Counted from the stretch's first letter, positions 9,380 to 18,612 are shown. The stretch: 64,000 nt of DNA from Prevotella sp. (GCA_017561825.1 JAFZBK010000061.1:1-64000), one strand, 5' to 3'. Numbers and translations: made by a program. Notes: generated by a model not told the origin, from the sequence alone.

Positions 9380-10418
9380 ATATCACGCTCGTTCCCTCAC
9401 TCAACTTCTGATAGCCCTCGGTAACCACCCGATTATCTTGTCCCACTCCGCTGGTAATGGTGAGACGGTTCCCCGTTGTTGATCCTACCGTGACTGGTGT
9501 TCGATGTACTGTGCTGTCGTTGGCAACGGTCCACACAAAAAGGGTGCCATTGGATTGTCTCTGTACACAGGTAACAGGTAAGGTGGTATAACGGGTGTAG
9601 GCTGGGCCATGGGCATTGCCTAACGTAACAGTGGCCACCATACCAGGCATCAGCTTCCGATCAGGATTGGCCACATGGATGCGAACATCATAGGTATGGG
9701 TAAGGGCATCGGCTTGTACTCCTTTCTCTATACGACCGCCGCTGACTTGTTTCTGCACGGCCTCCACTTCTATCGTTGACGGGGTATGCGCATGAATCTC
9801 TCCCATCTCTTTCTCGGGGATAGACACCTTTACTTTTACAGTATGGATATCGAGAATTGTTACGACAGCCTGTGAGGGCATAGCCGTTTCACCGGCTCCA
9901 ACCATTTTCTTACCGATGATGCCGCTTACAGGAGCAATCAGCCGACAGTCGGCAAGATTCTTCTTCGCTACGGCCAACTGTGATTTTGCCTGTGCCACCT
10001 TGCTTTGTATCTCCACCCACTGCACTTCTGGCAAAGAACCATTATCATGAAGCATCTGATAGCGCTGAAGGGCGTCATTAGCCTGCGACATCTGAGCCTC
10101 AGCACCTGCCAGCACGTTTCGGGCCTGGGTATCATCCATCACAGCAATCAGCTGTCCTCTCCCCACAGTCTGTCCTTCATGTACAAGTACGCGTTTCACC
10201 ACACCCATCGTTGTAAAACTGACGGCTGTTCCTTCATTCTCTTCAATGATGCCGACGTATGATTGCTGTCCGGGACCATGACTTTGCGAACTAGCCAATT
10301 CTGTCTTGACCCTTATGGGAGCCTTTACTTTTTCATCTTTATGCTTACTGCAAGAACTACCAAGAAGGGTGATTGCCGACAGTAGCAGGAGACACATGTT
10401 TGCCTTCATTTTCCTCAT
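9375..10418 (-). CDS. RND efflux periplasmic adaptor (HlyD/MFP family)
   Basis: This 347-residue protein links the RND pump to the outer-membrane channel. The N-terminus is a lipoprotein-type signal ending in LGSSC, so it is probably lipid-anchored in the inner membrane. The order is the usual one: beta-barrel strand, lipoyl-like hairpin half (VLVHEGQTVGRGQLIAVMDD), alpha-helical hairpin (about residues 100-160), second lipoyl half (APVSGIIGKKMV), beta-barrel and membrane-proximal domain. It is the first gene of the efflux operon, with a promoter-like box 18 nt upstream. Starts at 10418 (MRKMKAN) and 10409 (MKAN) are both possible. Confidence 0.9.
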   Translation of the reverse strand: MRKMKANMCLLLLSAITLLGSSCSKHKDEKVKAPIRVKTELASSQSHGPGQQSYVGIIEENEGTAVSFTTMGVVKRVLVHEGQTVGRGQLIAVMDDTQARNVLAGAEAQMSQANDALQRYQMLHDNGSLPEVQWVEIQSKVAQAKSQLAVAKKNLADCRLIAPVSGIIGKKMVGAGETAMPSQAVVTILDIHTVKVKVSIPEKEMGEIHAHTPSTIEVEAVQKQVSGGRIEKGVQADALTHTYDVRIHVANPDRKLMPGMVATVTLGNAHGPAYTRYTTLPVTCVQRQSNGTLFVWTVANDSTVHRTPVTVGSTTGNRLTITSGVGQDNRVVTEGYQKLSEGTSVIY

Positions 10419-10435
10419 AATTCCTATTTACCATG

Positions 10436-10443
10436 CAAAAATA
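10436..10443 (-). promoter_or_regulatory. minus-strand -7 box for the efflux operon
   Basis: CAAAAATA on the plus strand reads TATTTTTG on the minus strand, matching TAnnTTTG. No TTTG is found at the -33 distance, so the call rests on the -7 box and its place just before the adaptor gene. Confidence 0.45.
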
Positions 10444-10545
10444 CATAATAATCCTGATTAATATGACTGTAGGATACAGATTTTTAAGTTTTCTTTAGAG
10501 GAAAGACACGAAGTGTAAGGTTCAAACCACAATAATAACAATTCT

Positions 10546-10577
10546 TTTTGACAATCAAGAAAAAAGTATTACCTTTG
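10546..10577 (+). promoter_or_regulatory. promoter of hisGDC
   Basis: TTTG at 10546-10549 and TACCTTTG at 10570-10577 are separated by 20 nt, a full match to the Bacteroidota consensus. The hisG start codon is 65 nt downstream, leaving a leader that contains a 7-bp hairpin at 10595-10612 (CTCTTTC, loop AACA, GAAAGAG). Confidence 0.8.
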
Positions 10578-10642
10578 CAGCGTTTTTGATAACACTCTTT
10601 CAACAGAAAGAGGAAAAAGATAGAAATTAATAAGTAACAGAT

Positions 10643-11494
10643 ATGTTAAGAATCGCTGTACAATCCAAAGGTCGTCTGTTCGAAGACACCATCAACCTCC
10701 TGACAGAAGCCGACATCAAGATCAGTGCCACCAGGCGCACATTGTTGGTTCAGTCGTCTAACTTCCCCCTCGAAGTGCTATACCTGCGTGATGATGATAT
10801 TCCGCAGAGTGTGGCCAGTGGCGTGGCCGACATCGGTGTGGTGGGTGAGAACGAGTTCGTGGAACGTAACGAGAACGCTGAGATTATCCAGCGCTTAGGC
10901 TTCAGCAAGTGCCGTTTGAGTCTGGCCATCCCCAAGAGTATTGAGTATCCAGGATTAGAGTGGTTCAATGGTAAGAAGATTGCCACTTCCTACCCCTTTA
11001 TCTTGCGTCGCTTCCTGGAAGAAAAAGGCATCGATGCTGATATCCATGTGATTACCGGTAGTGTGGAGATCAGTCCGGGTATCGGTCTGGCCGACGGTAT
11101 CTTCGACATCGTCAGCAGTGGCTCCACCTTGGTGAGCAACAACCTGCGTGAGGTGGAAGTGGTGATGAAGAGCGAGGCCCTGCTCATCGGTAACAAGGAC
11201 CTGAGTGAGGATAAGAAACAGATACTGGCCGATATGCTCTTCCGCATCGAGGCCGTGCGTCAGGCTGAGGATAAGAAATATGTACGAATGAACGTACCGA
11301 AGGCTAAGCTCGATGAGATCGTTGAGGTACTGCCGGGCTTGAAGAGTCCGACCATCATCCCGCTAGCTGACAAGGAATGGTGCTGTGTACATACGGTGCT
11401 CGACCAGAAACGGTTCTGGGAGATTATCGGTAAGCTGAAAGAGTTAGGTGCACAGGGCATCCTGGTGACACCTATCGAGAAGATGATATTATAG
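10643..11494 (+). CDS. hisG: ATP phosphoribosyltransferase, long form
   Basis: HisG joins ATP and PRPP in the first, committed step of histidine synthesis and is normally feedback-inhibited by histidine. At 283 residues this is the long form: two catalytic domains (start LRIAVQSKGRL; the phosphate loop region is SSGSTLVSNNLREV) followed by a C-terminal ACT-like regulatory domain of about 75 residues. It therefore should not need HisZ, and none is seen. It heads the hisG-hisD-hisC unit. A heptamer array and a 70-nt hairpin element fill the 142-nt spacer before hisD. Confidence 0.96.
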   Translation: MLRIAVQSKGRLFEDTINLLTEADIKISATRRTLLVQSSNFPLEVLYLRDDDIPQSVASGVADIGVVGENEFVERNENAEIIQRLGFSKCRLSLAIPKSIEYPGLEWFNGKKIATSYPFILRRFLEEKGIDADIHVITGSVEISPGIGLADGIFDIVSSGSTLVSNNLREVEVVMKSEALLIGNKDLSEDKKQILADMLFRIEAVRQAEDKKYVRMNVPKAKLDEIVEVLPGLKSPTIIPLADKEWCCVHTVLDQKRFWEIIGKLKELGAQGILVTPIEKMIL

Positions 11495-11549
11495 AGGTGA
11501 GAGGTGAGAAGTGAGAGGTGAGAAGTGAGAGGCAAGAAGCAAGAAGCAA
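11494..11549 (+). repeat. heptamer array after hisG
   Basis: Eight perfect-period units run GAGGTGA, GAGGTGA, GAAGTGA, GAGGTGA, GAAGTGA, GAGGCAA, GAAGCAA, GAAGCAA. The first five each contain a GTGA start/stop overlap. The array starts at the last base of the hisG stop codon, and related units (AAGCAAG, AGGCAAG) reappear just before hisD after the hairpin element. Confidence 0.85.
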
Positions 11550-11550
11550 G

Positions 11551-11621
11551 AACTTTTGAAGCAGCGAGCGCCACCATGCTAGCATGATTGGCCGAGTCGT
11601 GACAAAAGTCAACGAAGTTAA
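11551..11621 (+). repeat. 70-nt hairpin repeat element, copy 1
   Basis: This copy starts AACTTTTGAAGCAGCGAGC and ends GACAAAAGTCAACGAAGTT. It contains the hairpin at 11570-11592 (outer stem GCCA/TGGC, inner stem CATGC/GCATG) and a smaller GAC-AAAA-GTC hairpin. It matches copies at 18542-18612 and 56713-56774 (opposite orientation) and lies inside a heptamer array. Confidence 0.8.
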
Positions 11622-11636
11622 GCAAGAGGCAAGAAA

Positions 11637-12923
11637 ATGAAAATTATACGATATCCTGAGAGAGGTGATTGGGCAAAGATTGTGGAACGTCCGCATCTGG
11701 ACGTGTCGCAGTTGAACAGTGTGGTGAAGAGCGTGTTAGACGACATCCGCGCCCATGGTGACGAGGCCGTGATATCCTACGAAGAGAAGTTCGACCATGT
11801 AACGCTTTCTTCATTGGCCGTCAGTGAAGCAGAGATCGACGAGGCCATGACGCTGGTCAGCGAAGATCTGCAGAACTCCCTCCGCATCGCCCATCAGAAT
11901 ATCAAAGCTTTCCATGAGGCACAGCGCTATGAGGGCATCCGTGTGGAAACAGCACCGGGTGTTACCTGCTGGCAGAAGAGTGTTCCCATCGAGAAGGTAG
12001 GTCTATACATTCCTGGTGGAACTGCCCCACTGTTCAGTACCGTACTGATGCTCGCCACCCCAGCAAAGATCGCAGGTTGTAAGGAGATCGTACTCTGTAC
12101 ACCGCCCAACCGCGAAGGAAAGGTGAATCCCGCCATTCTTGCTGCGGCACGTATTGCCGGCGTGAACAGAATCTTCAAGGCCGGTGGCGTACAAGCTATC
12201 GGTGCCATGGCCTATGGTACGGAAAGTGTACCGAAGGTATATAAGATCTTCGGTCCTGGTAACCAATATGTGATGGCGGCCAAGCAACAGGTATCACTGC
12301 ATGATGTGGCTATCGACATGCCCGCAGGACCGTCAGAGGTATGCGTGATTGCCGATGAGAGCAGTCGTCCCGACTTTGTGGCAGCCGACCTTCTCTCGCA
12401 GGCTGAACACGGTATCGACTCACAGGTATTCCTGATCTCCACCTCGGAAGCAATGATTGATGCTGTTAAGAAAGAGGTGGAGAAACAATTGGAGCAACTT
12501 CCTCGTAAGGAGTTGGCCGCCAAGACCTTGGAGAACTCTACTTTTGTATTGGTTCACGAGGGTCAGGAGGCTATGGACCTGAGTAACGCTTACGCTCCTG
12601 AACACCTGATTATTGCCACTCACGACTATGAAGCATTGGCTGAAAAGGTGGTGAATGCGGGTAGCGTGTTCTTAGGACAATATGCATGTGAGAGTGCAGG
12701 CGACTATGCCAGCGGCACGAATCACACCCTGCCTACCCATGGTTATGCCACCGCCTATAGTGGCGTGAACCTCGACAGCTATAACCGAAAGGTCACCTTC
12801 CAGCATCTCACAGAAGAAGGAATACGCAGTATCGGACATGCCGTGGAGGTAATGGCTGAGAACGAAGAACTGGTGGCACATAAGAATGCGATGACATTGC
12901 GCATAGGCGCAATTGGTAATTGA
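11637..12923 (+). CDS. hisD: histidinol dehydrogenase
   Basis: HisD performs the last two oxidations, from L-histidinol via the aldehyde to L-histidine, with NAD and zinc. The 428-residue product has normal length and the family motifs: YIPGGTAPLFSTVLM, PAGPSEVCVIAD with the following LLSQAEHG, the conserved YAPEHL histidine region and the late GTNHTLPTHG. The second gene of hisGDC, it ends within a heptamer array, which encodes the final AIGN residues and the stop. The hisC start is 19 nt after the stop, consistent with one mRNA. Confidence 0.96.
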   Translation: MKIIRYPERGDWAKIVERPHLDVSQLNSVVKSVLDDIRAHGDEAVISYEEKFDHVTLSSLAVSEAEIDEAMTLVSEDLQNSLRIAHQNIKAFHEAQRYEGIRVETAPGVTCWQKSVPIEKVGLYIPGGTAPLFSTVLMLATPAKIAGCKEIVLCTPPNREGKVNPAILAAARIAGVNRIFKAGGVQAIGAMAYGTESVPKVYKIFGPGNQYVMAAKQQVSLHDVAIDMPAGPSEVCVIADESSRPDFVAADLLSQAEHGIDSQVFLISTSEAMIDAVKKEVEKQLEQLPRKELAAKTLENSTFVLVHEGQEAMDLSNAYAPEHLIIATHDYEALAEKVVNAGSVFLGQYACESAGDYASGTNHTLPTHGYATAYSGVNLDSYNRKVTFQHLTEEGIRSIGHAVEVMAENEELVAHKNAMTLRIGAIGN

Positions 12924-12936
12924 CAATTGATAATTG
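12909..12936 (+). repeat. heptamer array between hisD and hisC
   Basis: Four units (GCAATTG, GTAATTG, ACAATTG, ATAATTG) span the end of hisD and the spacer. Several contain TTGA, so TTG and TGA overlap, and one such TTG (12934) is in frame with hisC. Confidence 0.8.
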
Positions 12937-12942
12937 ACGACG

Positions 12943-13977
12943 ATGAAGAGTTTAGAAGAGCTGACAAGAGAGAACATCTGGAATCTGGCACCCTATAGCA
13001 GTGCAAGAAACGAATATAGCGGTCATGTGGCACACGTCTTCCTCGATGCCAACGAGAATCCGTACAACCAACCTTTCAACCGTTATCCCGACCCGCTGCA
13101 GCTGGAACTGAAGAAGCGAATTGCACAGGTGAAGGGTGTACCCGAGGATTGGATCTTCCTTGGCAACGGCAGTGATGAGGCCATCGACCTACCCTACCGC
13201 TGCTTCACCCGTCCGGGCATCGATAATGTAGTGGCCATGGAGCCTACCTACGGCATGTACAAGGTTTGTGCCGATATCAATGATGTCGAGTACAGTCCTG
13301 TGTTATTGGACGAGCATTACCAGGTGACTGCCGACCGACTCCTTGCTGCCTGCGATGACAAGACCAAGATGATCTGGCTCTGCTCTCCTAACAATCCCAC
13401 AGGTAATAGTATTCAGCGTGAGGAGATCGTGAAGGTGATCGAGGGCTTTGAAGGACTCGTTATTGTGGATGAGGCCTACAGTGACTTCTCTGCTGAGCGT
13501 CCCTTACGACTGGATATCCAGAAATACCCGAACCTGATTGTATTGAACACGTTCAGTAAGGCGTGGGGCTGTGCTGCCATCCGCTTGGGAATGGCTTTTG
13601 CCCAGCCCGATATCATTGCATTATATAATAAGGTAAAGTACCCGTATAATGTGAACCAGCTCACGCAGCAGCAGGCCATGGAGGCCCTTAAAGATCCCTA
13701 TGAGACCGACAAATGGGTGAAGATGCTGATTCAGGAGCGTGGACGTATGATGCAGAACGTTGCCCTGCTGCCCATCACCGAGAAGGTCTATCCTACCGAT
13801 GCGAACTTCTTCCTCGTGAAAGTAACGGATGCGCAAAAGATCTACAACTACCTCGTGGACCGTGGCATCATCGTGCGCAACCGTCATCGTGTGCAGCTCT
13901 GTCAGAACTGTTTGCGTATCACCGTAGGAAACAAATCGGAGAACAACGAATTGCTCGCTGCCCTCCGACAATATTAG
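12943..13977 (+). CDS. hisC: histidinol-phosphate aminotransferase
   Basis: HisC transfers an amino group from glutamate to imidazole acetol phosphate, using PLP. The 344-residue fold type I aminotransferase shows the substrate motif CSPNNPTGN, the Asp of VDEAYSDF and the PLP lysine in FSKAWG, followed by AIRLGMAF. The ATG at 12943 ([11 protein letters not shown]) is preferred to an in-frame TTG nine bases earlier that falls just after the heptamer array. It ends the hisGDC unit; hisB, often next in this phylum, is 9 kb upstream. Beyond it is an 8-mer tandem array and the convergent C69 gene. Confidence 0.95.
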   Translation: MKSLEELTRENIWNLAPYSSARNEYSGHVAHVFLDANENPYNQPFNRYPDPLQLELKKRIAQVKGVPEDWIFLGNGSDEAIDLPYRCFTRPGIDNVVAMEPTYGMYKVCADINDVEYSPVLLDEHYQVTADRLLAACDDKTKMIWLCSPNNPTGNSIQREEIVKVIEGFEGLVIVDEAYSDFSAERPLRLDIQKYPNLIVLNTFSKAWGCAAIRLGMAFAQPDIIALYNKVKYPYNVNQLTQQQAMEALKDPYETDKWVKMLIQERGRMMQNVALLPITEKVYPTDANFFLVKVTDAQKIYNYLVDRGIIVRNRHRVQLCQNCLRITVGNKSENNELLAALRQY

Positions 13978-13990
13978 TCTTAATCTCGTT

Positions 13991-14046
13991 ATTACGTGAT
14001 TACGTGATTACGTGATTACGTTATTTCGTGATTTCGAATTAACGAA
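13991..14046 (+). repeat. 8-nt tandem array between convergent genes
   Basis: Seven units with an 8-nt period run from 13991: ATTACGTG three times, then ATTACGTT, ATTTCGTG, ATTTCGAA and TTAACGAA. The array contains short palindromes (CACGTAAT-like) and sits between the 3' ends of hisC and the C69 peptidase gene. No classic terminator is seen there. Confidence 0.8.
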
Positions 14047-14048
14047 TT

Positions 14049-15710
14049 CTACTCCGGCACCGCAAAGCGGTCGCCGGTAGTTTCCACCAACTGCTTAGCC
14101 ACCTTTTCTGGATAGCCTGTACGTTGCACTTTTGCCCCTAAGCCCGTTTCTGTGCGGAGGAACTTCCCGTCTTTCTCGGGTTTCACCACCATATCATTGT
14201 ATTTCACCACCAGGTACCAACCCAACTGTTTCCAGCGGTCGAGCATCTGCTGTGCCTTCTCAATACCGTAGTTATTCAGGAAATACACCGCCTCTGCAGG
14301 ATTCTTCTCATAGAGCGCCAATGCCTTCTCCTCTATCCCTTTCTGTGCAGTGTGATACGAGTTCTCCAAGGAGTCGCGTACCTCTTTCAATGACGGGAAC
14401 ATCTGTGAATAGCGGGGATACACCATGTTGCTCACCCAGTTACATACCCAAAATGCATTCTTATCAGAGAACGTCACATCATCGGCTCCAGGGGTGTTAT
14501 AACACTCCGGCTGACGGGTTGAACTGCAATAGATCGGCGTGTAGGCCACCATGTTACCGTCATCGTTACCGAACCAGATAATACCGCCGATGGCATCAGG
14601 CAGCCAGGAACGGAGCTGACAAACGTATGAGAAACCCGCCTGCTGTGTGGAGATGGGTCGTTCGTTGAAATACTTCTTATCCCCCACCTTGAAGCTCAGC
14701 GGTGTGATACGATAAGGCATCTCCCACAGACCCTGTCCCATATCATTACTCAAGTCAAACGGCGTTCCCTCGTAGTGGTCACGCATACAAGCCTGCATAT
14801 CCTGCAGCGACACCTTTTTGTTAGGCACGATCCACAATGGCATCGGCTCTGCATCCTTCACGATGCCTGCGGCATAATCCACGTAGCGATCCATGTCATT
14901 GGAGAAATGATTGAAGAAGCTCCATACACGAGCCTCGCAAGCACGACGACCGGAGAAGTCGGGAGCAGCAAAGGCCGCATTGAACGAGAACTCCGCATCC
15001 TTGCCGCTGAACCATCCCATGTCGCGGGCATACTGGATCATACCTTTGGAGAACATCACATTCTTCTTATCCTTCTGGTTGAAGGTGGTGATACGACTCT
15101 GGTTGGCATGAGCACAGATGCACTCATCAGGAATACGCAGCGCCACCCACACCACTCGCGGTGCCTTGTCGGTATGGAACTTCGTGCCAGGTGTTCCCGT
15201 GCCCATCATCTCCATGATCCACGCTTCGTTGGGATCGCAGATCGTGAACGTCTCCCCTTCCGAGTTATAACCATATTTCTCCACGAGGGATGTCATCACA
15301 AGGATAGCCTCCCGTGCTGTCTTGGCCCGTTGCAGACCGAGGTACATCAGACTACCGTAGTCGATGATACCTGTGGTATCCACCATCTCCTCACGACCGC
15401 CGAAGGTGGTCTCGCCTATTGACACCTGGTATTCGTTGATGTTACCTATCACATTATAGGTGACCGGTGCTTCAGGAATCCATCCGTGGTTCACATCCGT
15501 GTCGTAGTCGATAATCCATCGTTTCTCATCTGCCGCGTGCTTCCCTGCCGGATAATGACAGAGATTGGTGAACATACCATAGCTGTCGGCACTATACGAA
15601 CAGAACACACTGCCGTCGGTGGTTGCTTTCTTCCCCGCTATCAGGTTCGTGCATGCCATTCCATAGGATGCAATGCACAAGAGGGAAATTGTTAGAATAA
15701 TCTTTTTCAT
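14049..15710 (-). CDS. secreted C69-family dipeptidase
   Basis: This is an Ntn-hydrolase of peptidase family C69 (PepD-like). The 553-residue product starts with a signal peptide whose removal before CTNLIAGKKAT would expose the nucleophile Cys as the new N-terminus (near residue 20), as the mechanism requires. Typical motifs are TDGSVFCSYSADSY, GNINEYQVSIGETT and the late GGIIWFGNDD. It probably cleaves dipeptides in the periplasm. The start at 15710 (MKKIILTIS) is chosen over an ATG twelve codons upstream that lies inside the preceding gene. It follows the M23 gene by 10 nt, so nadC, M23 and C69 likely share a transcript. Confidence 0.9.
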   Translation of the reverse strand: MKKIILTISLLCIASYGMACTNLIAGKKATTDGSVFCSYSADSYGMFTNLCHYPAGKHAADEKRWIIDYDTDVNHGWIPEAPVTYNVIGNINEYQVSIGETTFGGREEMVDTTGIIDYGSLMYLGLQRAKTAREAILVMTSLVEKYGYNSEGETFTICDPNEAWIMEMMGTGTPGTKFHTDKAPRVVWVALRIPDECICAHANQSRITTFNQKDKKNVMFSKGMIQYARDMGWFSGKDAEFSFNAAFAAPDFSGRRACEARVWSFFNHFSNDMDRYVDYAAGIVKDAEPMPLWIVPNKKVSLQDMQACMRDHYEGTPFDLSNDMGQGLWEMPYRITPLSFKVGDKKYFNERPISTQQAGFSYVCQLRSWLPDAIGGIIWFGNDDGNMVAYTPIYCSSTRQPECYNTPGADDVTFSDKNAFWVCNWVSNMVYPRYSQMFPSLKEVRDSLENSYHTAQKGIEEKALALYEKNPAEAVYFLNNYGIEKAQQMLDRWKQLGWYLVVKYNDMVVKPEKDGKFLRTETGLGAKVQRTGYPEKVAKQLVETTGDRFAVPE

Positions 15711-15720
15711 ATATGTTGTA

Positions 15721-17121
15721 TCAATTTTGTTTATAGCCGATTTCATACGACAAGCCCAGGTCGCGTATCTTTCCCGTCACCCAGCCATCGTGGTATTCCG
15801 CCTCCATCTCCTTATCACCCTCGCTAAGGATACAGAGGTTATCCGTGTTCTTCACCTGTCGGTCAAGACGGATAGACAATATCGCCCAGTTGAAGAGCGG
15901 TGATGAGGTGCCACAGAAACGATAGACTTTCGACAATCCGCTTCTGCTCTCCTGTACCGTAGGACTCATCTCCACATCGTCGGGCAGTAAGCCACGTCGC
16001 ACCATCAGTTGCACACCCGGTAGCTGGAAGTTGTTCATTCGGTCCCAGTGCAGCACCCACGGTGCATACTGTTCCCGTTTAGGAGGAATCGTTTGTTTTT
16101 GTCCTCGCACCGTGAAGGAGTATTGTGACTGATTCCCGAACTTATCCGTGAGTGTATAGACGAAGCGGTAGTCGCGCTCCTCGTTGAAGTCGATAATCCC
16201 CCTGTTCGCATTCGCATGGATCACAGGTAGCGTGTTCCCTGGTTCGATAAAGGATTTCATAAACCACACACTGGCATAACGGAAGAAGGGATAGTCGCCC
16301 CATGAGTTCACCATACGGTTGCACGCCATTGGTATCTTATCCACATCACTGGAGAACACCAGCTCGTCGTCAACCATCAGTTCGGTCTTGCGGATGCCGT
16401 ATTTGTTATACGACTCCTCCATATAATCGTTCGCCCAGATACCGAAGCCCACCTTTCCCCAAGCCGTAAAAGGACGGTCGAGATGATGAGCGTTGAAGGG
16501 GAACCATTGCTGAGTAGGAGATTCGTTGAACATGCCCTCTCCTGCCACAGGATAAGCCTTGAACGCATGCGCCATCGGTGGTGTGGTGTCCTTGATGAGA
16601 TCCGGGAGGAAGTCGAGTGGGTCAACCATGTTCCACGACTTTGTCTCGTGGAGTTCCAGATGCAGGTGGGGAGCCTGACTGCTTCCCGTATTCCCGCTGA
16701 TGGCAATCAGCTGTCCTTGTGCCACAGGGTATTCTGTCGGCGAGAGGATGATATCCGCCGGTGGCGAAGGTTTCTTGTATTCGTCAATGATGTCTGGTTG
16801 TCCGTTCATTCTTCGATGACGACTCACCGCAGCCCGCAATACAGGGACAAAGTCCTTGAGATGACAATACACACTGGTATAGCCATTCGGATGGCGGACA
16901 TACACAGCATTCCCGAAGCCGGCAATGCCCATGGTGATACGACACACATAACCTTCACCGATCGAGAAGATCGGCTTTCCCACGGCCTGACCAGTCTTGA
17001 TGTCAATGCCGCCATGGAAATGATGCGGTCGGGGCTCACCAAAGTTGCCCGCCAGTGAAACCGGATAGTTCACGGGCGAGCCAAACTGCAAGGAGGCAGC
17101 CAGCAGAAGAGATGCTAACAT
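15721..17121 (-). CDS. M23-family metallopeptidase
   Basis: This 466-residue secreted protein has an N-terminal signal-like segment and an M23 (LytM-type) zinc peptidase domain at about residues 25-180: the first metal ligands are in HHFHGGIDI, and the second motif is HLHLE. An insertion of about 40 residues (RAAVSRHRRMNGQ... to ILSPTEYP) separates the two halves. The C-terminal 280 residues look like beta-rich domains. It is expected to cut peptide cross-links in peptidoglycan, although some Bacteroidota paralogues may be scaffolds. Its ATG overlaps the nadC stop by 7 nt (ATGTTAG), so the two are probably translationally coupled. Confidence 0.88.
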   Translation of the reverse strand: MLASLLLAASLQFGSPVNYPVSLAGNFGEPRPHHFHGGIDIKTGQAVGKPIFSIGEGYVCRITMGIAGFGNAVYVRHPNGYTSVYCHLKDFVPVLRAAVSRHRRMNGQPDIIDEYKKPSPPADIILSPTEYPVAQGQLIAISGNTGSSQAPHLHLELHETKSWNMVDPLDFLPDLIKDTTPPMAHAFKAYPVAGEGMFNESPTQQWFPFNAHHLDRPFTAWGKVGFGIWANDYMEESYNKYGIRKTELMVDDELVFSSDVDKIPMACNRMVNSWGDYPFFRYASVWFMKSFIEPGNTLPVIHANANRGIIDFNEERDYRFVYTLTDKFGNQSQYSFTVRGQKQTIPPKREQYAPWVLHWDRMNNFQLPGVQLMVRRGLLPDDVEMSPTVQESRSGLSKVYRFCGTSSPLFNWAILSIRLDRQVKNTDNLCILSEGDKEMEAEYHDGWVTGKIRDLGLSYEIGYKQN

Positions 17122-17996
17122 GCCCTGAAATCCGTTCGGGACTGCTCAACCGCAGCCTTGAAGCTCATATCCAGACCTTTCACGGAATGTGTCAGCGCCC
17201 CAACAGAGACGAAGTCAACACCACATTCCGCATAGTCGCGTATCGTATCGATGGTAATACCGCCGCTCGACTCTGTCTCATAGCGTCCGCCGATCAGCTC
17301 CACAGCCTTCTTCGTGTCGGGCACAGAGAAGTTATCAAGCATGATACGGTTAACGCCACCACAGTCGAGCACCTGCTGCAGCTCGTCGAAGTTACGCACC
17401 TCGATCTCGATCTTCAGGTCAAGACCTTTCTCCTTGAGATACGCATGACAGCGGTTGATGGCATTGGCTATACCGCCGGAGAAATCCACATGGTTATCCT
17501 TGAGCAGGATCATATCGAAGAGTCCGATACGATGATTCACGCCACCGCCGATCTTCACTGCCTGTTTCTCGAGCATTCGCATACCAGGAGTGGTCTTACG
17601 GGTATCCAACACGTGGGTATGTGTTCCTTCGAGACGTTTCACATAACGGTTGGTCATCGTGGCGATGCCACTCATCCGTTGCATGATATTCAGCATCAGT
17701 CGCTCGGTCTGAAGCAGCGAGCGCACCTTTCCTGTTACGACCATGGCCACATCCCCTTTCTTCACCGGGGTGCCATCACCGATCAGCACCTCCACCTGCA
17801 TGTCGGGATCGAAGCGGGCAAACACCCGTTTCGCCACCTCCACGCCAGCTAAGATGCCGTCTTCCTTGATCAGCAACCGACTCTTCCCCATCGCATCCTC
17901 AGGGATACAGCAGAGCGTGGTATGGTCGCCATCTCCGATATCTTCCGCAAACGAGAGATCTATCAGAGCGTCTTCCAATTCATTGACGGATAACAT
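17115..17996 (-). CDS. nadC: nicotinate-nucleotide pyrophosphorylase (carboxylating)
   Basis: NadC converts quinolinate and PRPP to nicotinate mononucleotide, releasing CO2, in de novo NAD synthesis. The 293-residue product has the family length and motifs: DIGDGDHTT near the start, QRMSGIATMT, LDTRKTTPGMR, KIGGGVNHR with LKDNH, and the C-terminal ESSGGI and VSVGALTHSV. It is cytoplasmic, though its operon neighbours (barrel, M23, C69) act in the envelope, so the grouping looks like shared expression rather than shared function. It starts 9 nt after the barrel gene. Confidence 0.95.
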   Translation of the reverse strand: MLSVNELEDALIDLSFAEDIGDGDHTTLCCIPEDAMGKSRLLIKEDGILAGVEVAKRVFARFDPDMQVEVLIGDGTPVKKGDVAMVVTGKVRSLLQTERLMLNIMQRMSGIATMTNRYVKRLEGTHTHVLDTRKTTPGMRMLEKQAVKIGGGVNHRIGLFDMILLKDNHVDFSGGIANAINRCHAYLKEKGLDLKIEIEVRNFDELQQVLDCGGVNRIMLDNFSVPDTKKAVELIGGRYETESSGGITIDTIRDYAECGVDFVSVGALTHSVKGLDMSFKAAVEQSRTDFRAC

Positions 17997-18005
17997 AGTC
18001 GTTCA

Positions 18006-18515
18006 TTAAAGATAAACACCGATACCGATCTTAAAACCGATCGTGCTGTAATCAGAGTGCTCTTTGAAACTCTGGTTGTAATAAACAGAAGGTTCGACGG
18101 TTACCGTACGACTCAGGAAGAAGGCATAGCCCACTTCCACGCCGGGCATCACGTCGTTATAGCTCTTGAAGCCATGTACGTAGTTCACTTTAGCACCGAG
18201 GAACAGACCGTTCTGCTCGATGTAATAGCGACCGCCTACGCCAGCCAGCAGCGAATGGCACTTGTCATCTGAGCAGTCAAGACCAGCCTCAGCGGTAAGC
18301 ATCAGGTTGTCAAGTGCCAGATAACCCACCTGGGCAGACCCTTTTGCGGCGAATTTCTCACTGCCGTTATAGCTAAGATCCAGTCCTGACAGTGAGGCGC
18401 CGATATAGAACTTCCCTTCAGAGAACGGAGTCGTGCTCCTGCTGGAGCGATAATACTGTGCCTGTGCGGCCATGGCCATCGTCGTAACGATGAGGAATAC
18501 TACAAATCTCTTCAT
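18006..18515 (-). CDS. small outer-membrane beta-barrel protein
   Basis: This 169-residue protein has a clear signal peptide (MKRFVVFLIVTTMAMAAQA). The mature part shows alternating aromatic and hydrophobic strands with Gly turns and ends in a terminal strand (IGFKIGIGVYL), as in OmpX/OmpW-like barrels. No specific function can be assigned. It is first in a minus-strand unit with nadC, M23 and C69. No consensus promoter was found in the 105 nt upstream, which hold a copy of the 70-nt hairpin element and a heptamer array after cstA, so it might be read from the cstA promoter. Confidence 0.75.
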   Translation of the reverse strand: MKRFVVFLIVTTMAMAAQAQYYRSSRSTTPFSEGKFYIGASLSGLDLSYNGSEKFAAKGSAQVGYLALDNLMLTAEAGLDCSDDKCHSLLAGVGGRYYIEQNGLFLGAKVNYVHGFKSYNDVMPGVEVGYAFFLSRTVTVEPSVYYNQSFKEHSDYSTIGFKIGIGVYL

Positions 18516-18541
18516 AATTATACGGTTTAAAATAATTTTAA

Positions 18542-18612
18542 TTAACTTCGTTGACTTTTGTCACGACTCGGCCAATCATGCAAGCACGTTGGCTCTCGCT
18601 GTTCCAAAAGTT
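18542..18612 (-). repeat. 70-nt hairpin repeat element, copy 2
   Basis: Read on the minus strand this copy runs from GAACTTTTGGAACAGCGAG to GACAAAAGTCAACGAAGTT and is close to copy 1 along its length. The hairpin arms are GTGC and GCAT (one G-T pair) where copy 1 has ATGC and GCAT, so pairing is kept. Confidence 0.8.

Noticed and set aside
13981..14046. CRISPR-like or terminator reading of the ATTACGTG array
   Set aside because: The units are 8 nt with no spacers, and no stem with a U tract is formed.
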